Positions 33,367-35,850 of a stretch of 35,850 bases of DNA are shown here, piece after piece. Numbering within the stretch: the first letter of the stretch is position 1; the number at the start of each line of letters is the position of its first letter. The translations under genes were made by a program, and so were the position numbers. A model generated the notes under the pieces. It worked only from the letters and a program-made list of their open reading frames with translations. It was not told where the DNA came from and searched no databases. Origin of the DNA: an uncultured Clostridia bacterium (GTDB lineage Bacteria > Bacillota > Clostridia > Christensenellales > Aristaeellaceae); assembly GCA_946187775.1 (NCBI GenBank), contig CAMHSI010000011.1, positions 1-35,850 of the forward strand, in the 5' to 3' direction.

Positions 33367-33889
33367 ATTTCTTCAGGATGTTTTTGAATGCTTTTTTAAC
33401 CCTTCCGTGGAAGGTTCCCGCCTCCCGCTGGGCCACCACCGCGGCCAGGGCCCCGCTCCGGTACACATTGTTCTCCGGGCTCAGCCGAACCGCTTCCCGG
33501 AAGGCCTGGTGGGCGCTCTCATACTGGTCCATGGCCATGAGCACCTTCCCCTGCATGTAGTACCAGTCTCCGTCCCGCTTGTCGCAGTGCATCAGCTGCC
33601 GCAGGGCGCCCTCCGGATTGTCGCTGGCCAGGGCCCGCTCCGCCATCAGCACCGCCTCCGGCACGCTGATTTCCGGGCCGATGGCCGTCTGCGGCCGGGG
33701 AACGGCAAGCCGCAGCGCCTCCTCATAGGCAAGGTTCAACTGCACCATGCGCTTCTGCGCTTCCTCTTTCCGCTGAGGATCCTGAATCATATCCGGATGG
33801 CACTGTTTCACCAGGGTCCGGTAGGCCGTCCGGATTTCCTCCGGATCCGCCCACCCTTTCAGGCCCAGGACCTCGTATGGGTTCATCAT
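33365..33889 (-). CDS. J-domain protein with C-terminal TPR-like repeats
   Basis: A 174-residue protein. The J domain covers about 3-65 with the essential HPD at 31-33, so it can stimulate DnaK ATPase. It lacks the Gly/Phe, zinc-finger and substrate-binding domains of DnaJ. The rest (about 75-155) has helical repeats resembling TPR: ALASDNPEGAL, YYMQGKVLMAMDQYESAHQAFREAVRLSPEN. A basic end (RVKKAFKNILKK) follows. Such proteins usually recruit DnaK to a particular client or place. Two adjacent ATGs are possible; the first has GGGGAG 7 nt upstream. It is 18 nt behind murA, so the two are likely co-transcribed. Confidence 0.87.
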   Translation of the reverse strand: MMNPYEVLGLKGWADPEEIRTAYRTLVKQCHPDMIQDPQRKEEAQKRMVQLNLAYEEALRLAVPRPQTAIGPEISVPEAVLMAERALASDNPEGALRQLMHCDKRDGDWYYMQGKVLMAMDQYESAHQAFREAVRLSPENNVYRSGALAAVVAQREAGTFHGRVKKAFKNILKK

Positions 33890-33907
33890 CTGTCTTCTCC
33901 CCTCCGG

Positions 33908-35173
33908 TTAAAGAACCGGCTCCCGCCTGATTTCTGCCCCAAGGGAGCGGAGTTTTTCCTCTATATGCTCATATCCGCGGTCGATGTATCCGGGTTCATA
34001 GATTTCCGATGTTCCCCGGGCCATCAGGCTGGCGATGATCAGCGCGGCCCCGGCCCGCAGGTCCGTAGCGGTCATGGGGGCGCTGTAGAGCTCGGAAACG
34101 CCCTCGATAATGGCGGAACGCCCCATCACCCGCACGTGGGCGCCCATCCGCCGGATCTCGTCCAGGTGGCGGAACCGCTGCTCAAAAATGGTTTCCGTCA
34201 CAATGCTGGTGCCCTTGGCCGTGGTCAGCAGGGCGCTCATGGGCTGCTGCAGGTCCGTGGGGAATCCGGGATATACCTGTGTTTTTACGTTGATTGCCCG
34301 CCGGGGGCCGACTACGTGCACCCGGATGGCGTCGTCCTGGTCTGTCACCTTCACGCCCATCTCAAGCAGCTTGGCGCTCAGGGCGTCCATATGGGTTGGG
34401 ATGCATCCGCTGATGATCACGTCTCCGCCGGTGGCGGCCGCCGCGATCATCAGGGTCCCCGTTTCAATCTGGTCCGGAATCACGGCGTAGGTGCTTCCGT
34501 GCATATACTGGGTGCCCCGGATCCGGATCACATCCGTTCCGGCGCCGCGGATCTTTGCGCCCATGCTGTTGAGGAAGTTGGCCAGGTCAACGATATGCGG
34601 CTCCTTCGCCGCGTTGTAGATCACGGTGGTTCCCTTGGCCTTGGAGGCCGCCAGCATCACGTTTACCGTTGCTCCCACCGTTACCATGTCAAAGAAAACA
34701 TCCCCGCCGGTCAGGTTGTCGCACTCTGCCCGCAGGATGCCGCCGATCTCTTCCGCCTCCGCGCCGATGGCCTGGAAGCCTTTCAGGTGCTGGTCCACCG
34801 GCCGGGTGCCGATTTCGCATCCGCCGGGGGTAGGCACCTTCGCCCGTCCGCAGCGGCCCAGCAGCGCGCCAAGCAGGTAGTAGCTCGCCCGGAGGCGCTG
34901 GGCGTTGTGGTAGGAAACAGAGGTTCCCTCCGCCGTCCGCGGATCCACGCGCATCATCTGCCCGGGAATATAATCCACCTTTGCCCCCAGCTCCCGCAGG
35001 ATATCCGCCAGAGCGTGAACATCCTCAATATCCGGAAGGTTCTCAATCGTACAGGGTTCATCGCAAAGAAGCGTAGCGGGAATCACAGCCACAGCCGTAT
35101 TCTTTCCGCCGCTGACCCGCACCTGGCCCTCCAGCGAATTACCGCCGGTTACCAGCATCCGCTCCTTACCCAA
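33908..35173 (-). CDS. murA: UDP-N-acetylglucosamine 1-carboxyvinyltransferase (MurA)
   Basis: A 421-residue EPSP-synthase-fold enzyme that transfers enolpyruvate to UDP-GlcNAc, the first committed step of peptidoglycan synthesis. Conserved SGGKN with the catalytic Lys (K24), RLRAS with Arg, and the catalytic loop PTPGGCEIGTRPVD with the active-site Cys (C119) are present. Cys and not Asp at that position predicts fosfomycin sensitivity of the enzyme. Start: TTG at 35173 is chosen because AGGAGG lies 7 nt upstream and the N-terminus then aligns with other MurA; a GTG at 35179 directly abuts that site. A strong promoter lies about 40 nt upstream. Confidence 0.94.
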   Translation of the reverse strand: MGKERMLVTGGNSLEGQVRVSGGKNTAVAVIPATLLCDEPCTIENLPDIEDVHALADILRELGAKVDYIPGQMMRVDPRTAEGTSVSYHNAQRLRASYYLLGALLGRCGRAKVPTPGGCEIGTRPVDQHLKGFQAIGAEAEEIGGILRAECDNLTGGDVFFDMVTVGATVNVMLAASKAKGTTVIYNAAKEPHIVDLANFLNSMGAKIRGAGTDVIRIRGTQYMHGSTYAVIPDQIETGTLMIAAAATGGDVIISGCIPTHMDALSAKLLEMGVKVTDQDDAIRVHVVGPRRAINVKTQVYPGFPTDLQQPMSALLTTAKGTSIVTETIFEQRFRHLDEIRRMGAHVRVMGRSAIIEGVSELYSAPMTATDLRAGAALIIASLMARGTSEIYEPGYIDRGYEHIEEKLRSLGAEIRREPVL

Positions 35174-35209
35174 ACTCACACCTCCTGCCGGACATCGCGC
35201 TTAAGGGAT

Positions 35210-35238
35210 ATTATACACTTTTCCTCTTTTCATGACAA
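35210..35238 (-). promoter_or_regulatory. Sigma-A promoter of murA
   Basis: Minus strand: -35 TTGTCA (35233-35238), 17-bp spacer, -10 TATAAT (35210-35215). The start point near 35203 leaves a leader of about 30 nt. Confidence 0.88.
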
Positions 35239-35260
35239 GCAAGCGCCGAAGAGCCTGTTT

Positions 35261-35850
35261 TCAGAACAGGTCCGCCGGATCCGTATATTCGTACCCGTGC
35301 GCCTTGGCCACGTTTTCGTTTGTCAGCTTGCCCAGGTAGCAGTTCAGTCCCGCCTTGACCGCCGGGTTTTCGCAGGCCTTTTCGACCCCTTTTTCCGCGA
35401 TCTGCAGGCCGTATTTCATCGTGGCGTTCGTCAGGGCGATGGTGCTGGTACGGGGAACCGCGCCCGGCATATTGCCCACGCAGTAATGCACCACGCCGTC
35501 CACGGAATACACCGGGTCGTCATGGGTGGTCACGCGGCTGCTCTCGCCGCAGCCTCCCTGGTCAATGGCCACGTCCACAAACACGGCGCCGTTCTTCATT
35601 TCCGGCAGGTACTTTTTCTTGAACAGCTTCGGCGTGGATCCTCCGGGAATCAGCACGGAGCCGATGACCAGGTCCGCGCCGATCACTGCCTTTTCAATGT
35701 TGCTGTCGGAGGAATACAGCGTCTGGATATGCGCGCCGAACATGTTGTCCAGCTGCTCCAGCCGCTTCAGGTTCACATCCAGGATCGTCACGTTGGCGCC
35801 CATGCCCACGGCGATCTTGCAGGCGTTCATGCCCACGGTGCCGCCGCCCA
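35261..35850 (-). CDS. ald: Alanine dehydrogenase, C-terminal part (partial)
   Basis: The reading frame enters from the window's right end; 196 residues are visible and the start lies outside. It begins in the NAD-binding Rossmann motif GGGTVGMNA, followed by IAVGMGANVTILD whose Asp binds the NAD ribose, then VIGSVLIPGG and VDVAIDQGGCGESS, all typical of Ald, which interconverts L-alanine and pyruvate plus ammonia. The C-terminus is complete. A small hairpin CCTGTT/AACAGG spans the stop codon without a T tract. The gap to murA is 87 nt and holds the murA promoter. Confidence 0.94.
   Translation of the reverse strand, partial: GGGTVGMNACKIAVGMGANVTILDVNLKRLEQLDNMFGAHIQTLYSSDSNIEKAVIGADLVIGSVLIPGGSTPKLFKKKYLPEMKNGAVFVDVAIDQGGCGESSRVTTHDDPVYSVDGVVHYCVGNMPGAVPRTSTIALTNATMKYGLQIAEKGVEKACENPAVKAGLNCYLGKLTNENVAKAHGYEYTDPADLF

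Overview
The window is a chromosomal housekeeping stretch from a GC-rich Gram-positive anaerobe-like Firmicute, most likely a member of the Clostridia. The evidence is the gene set: CtsR with its heptad operator, ClpC, MutS2, HemZ, ZapA, a bifunctional Rel with RFKD motif, a U32/DUF3656 protein, a UMF1-type transporter and the dimeric type of glycyl-tRNA synthetase. Promoters match the sigma-A consensus with 17-bp spacers, and many genes have strong AGGAGG-like ribosome binding sites. I see no phage, transposon, CRISPR array, tRNA or rRNA. Genus-level assignment is not possible from sequence reading alone.

Layout. (1) 1-1610, plus: the last codons of EF-Tu and its terminator, a small TSCPD-domain protein, a DEAD-box RNA helicase. 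(2) 1611-2225, minus: a strong promoter, a roughly 220-nt highly structured leader or ncRNA, then a double zinc-ribbon protein. (3) 2295-6365, minus: a stress operon with its own promoter and CtsR operator: ctsR, a ClpC that carries an McsA-like zinc finger at its N-terminus, and araD. (4) 6362-16860, minus: ppiB with terminator, then zapA, a U32 peptidase-like protein, mutS2, an OmpR-type two-component pair, aroK, a glutamate-5-kinase-like protein and a cytoplasmic beta-lactamase-fold hydrolase, all closely spaced. (5) 16866-26715, plus: a tandem GNAT protein with terminator, secD-secF with terminator, then recJ-rel-dtd-MBL hydrolase-hemZ. (6) 26729-29101, minus: glyQS and ftsY. (7) 29179-33366, plus: a short alanyl-tRNA synthetase, an ADP-ribose pyrophosphatase-like Nudix protein, and a UMF1 transporter. 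(8) 33365-35850, minus: a J-domain protein, murA and the 3' part of alanine dehydrogenase.

How they work together: the window covers translation (EF-Tu, GlyRS, AlaRS, Dtd), protein export and quality control (SecDF, FtsY, ClpC/CtsR, cyclophilin, J-protein), DNA repair (MutS2, RecJ), stringent response (Rel), cell wall and division (MurA, ZapA), and shikimate and haem-precursor steps (AroK, HemZ). The most unusual items are the structured RNA at about 1968-2190, the zinc-finger/ClpC fusion in an operon without mcsB, the 610-residue AlaRS without its C-terminal domain but with an inserted cysteine cluster, and a divergent ProB-like kinase translationally coupled to a serine hydrolase.
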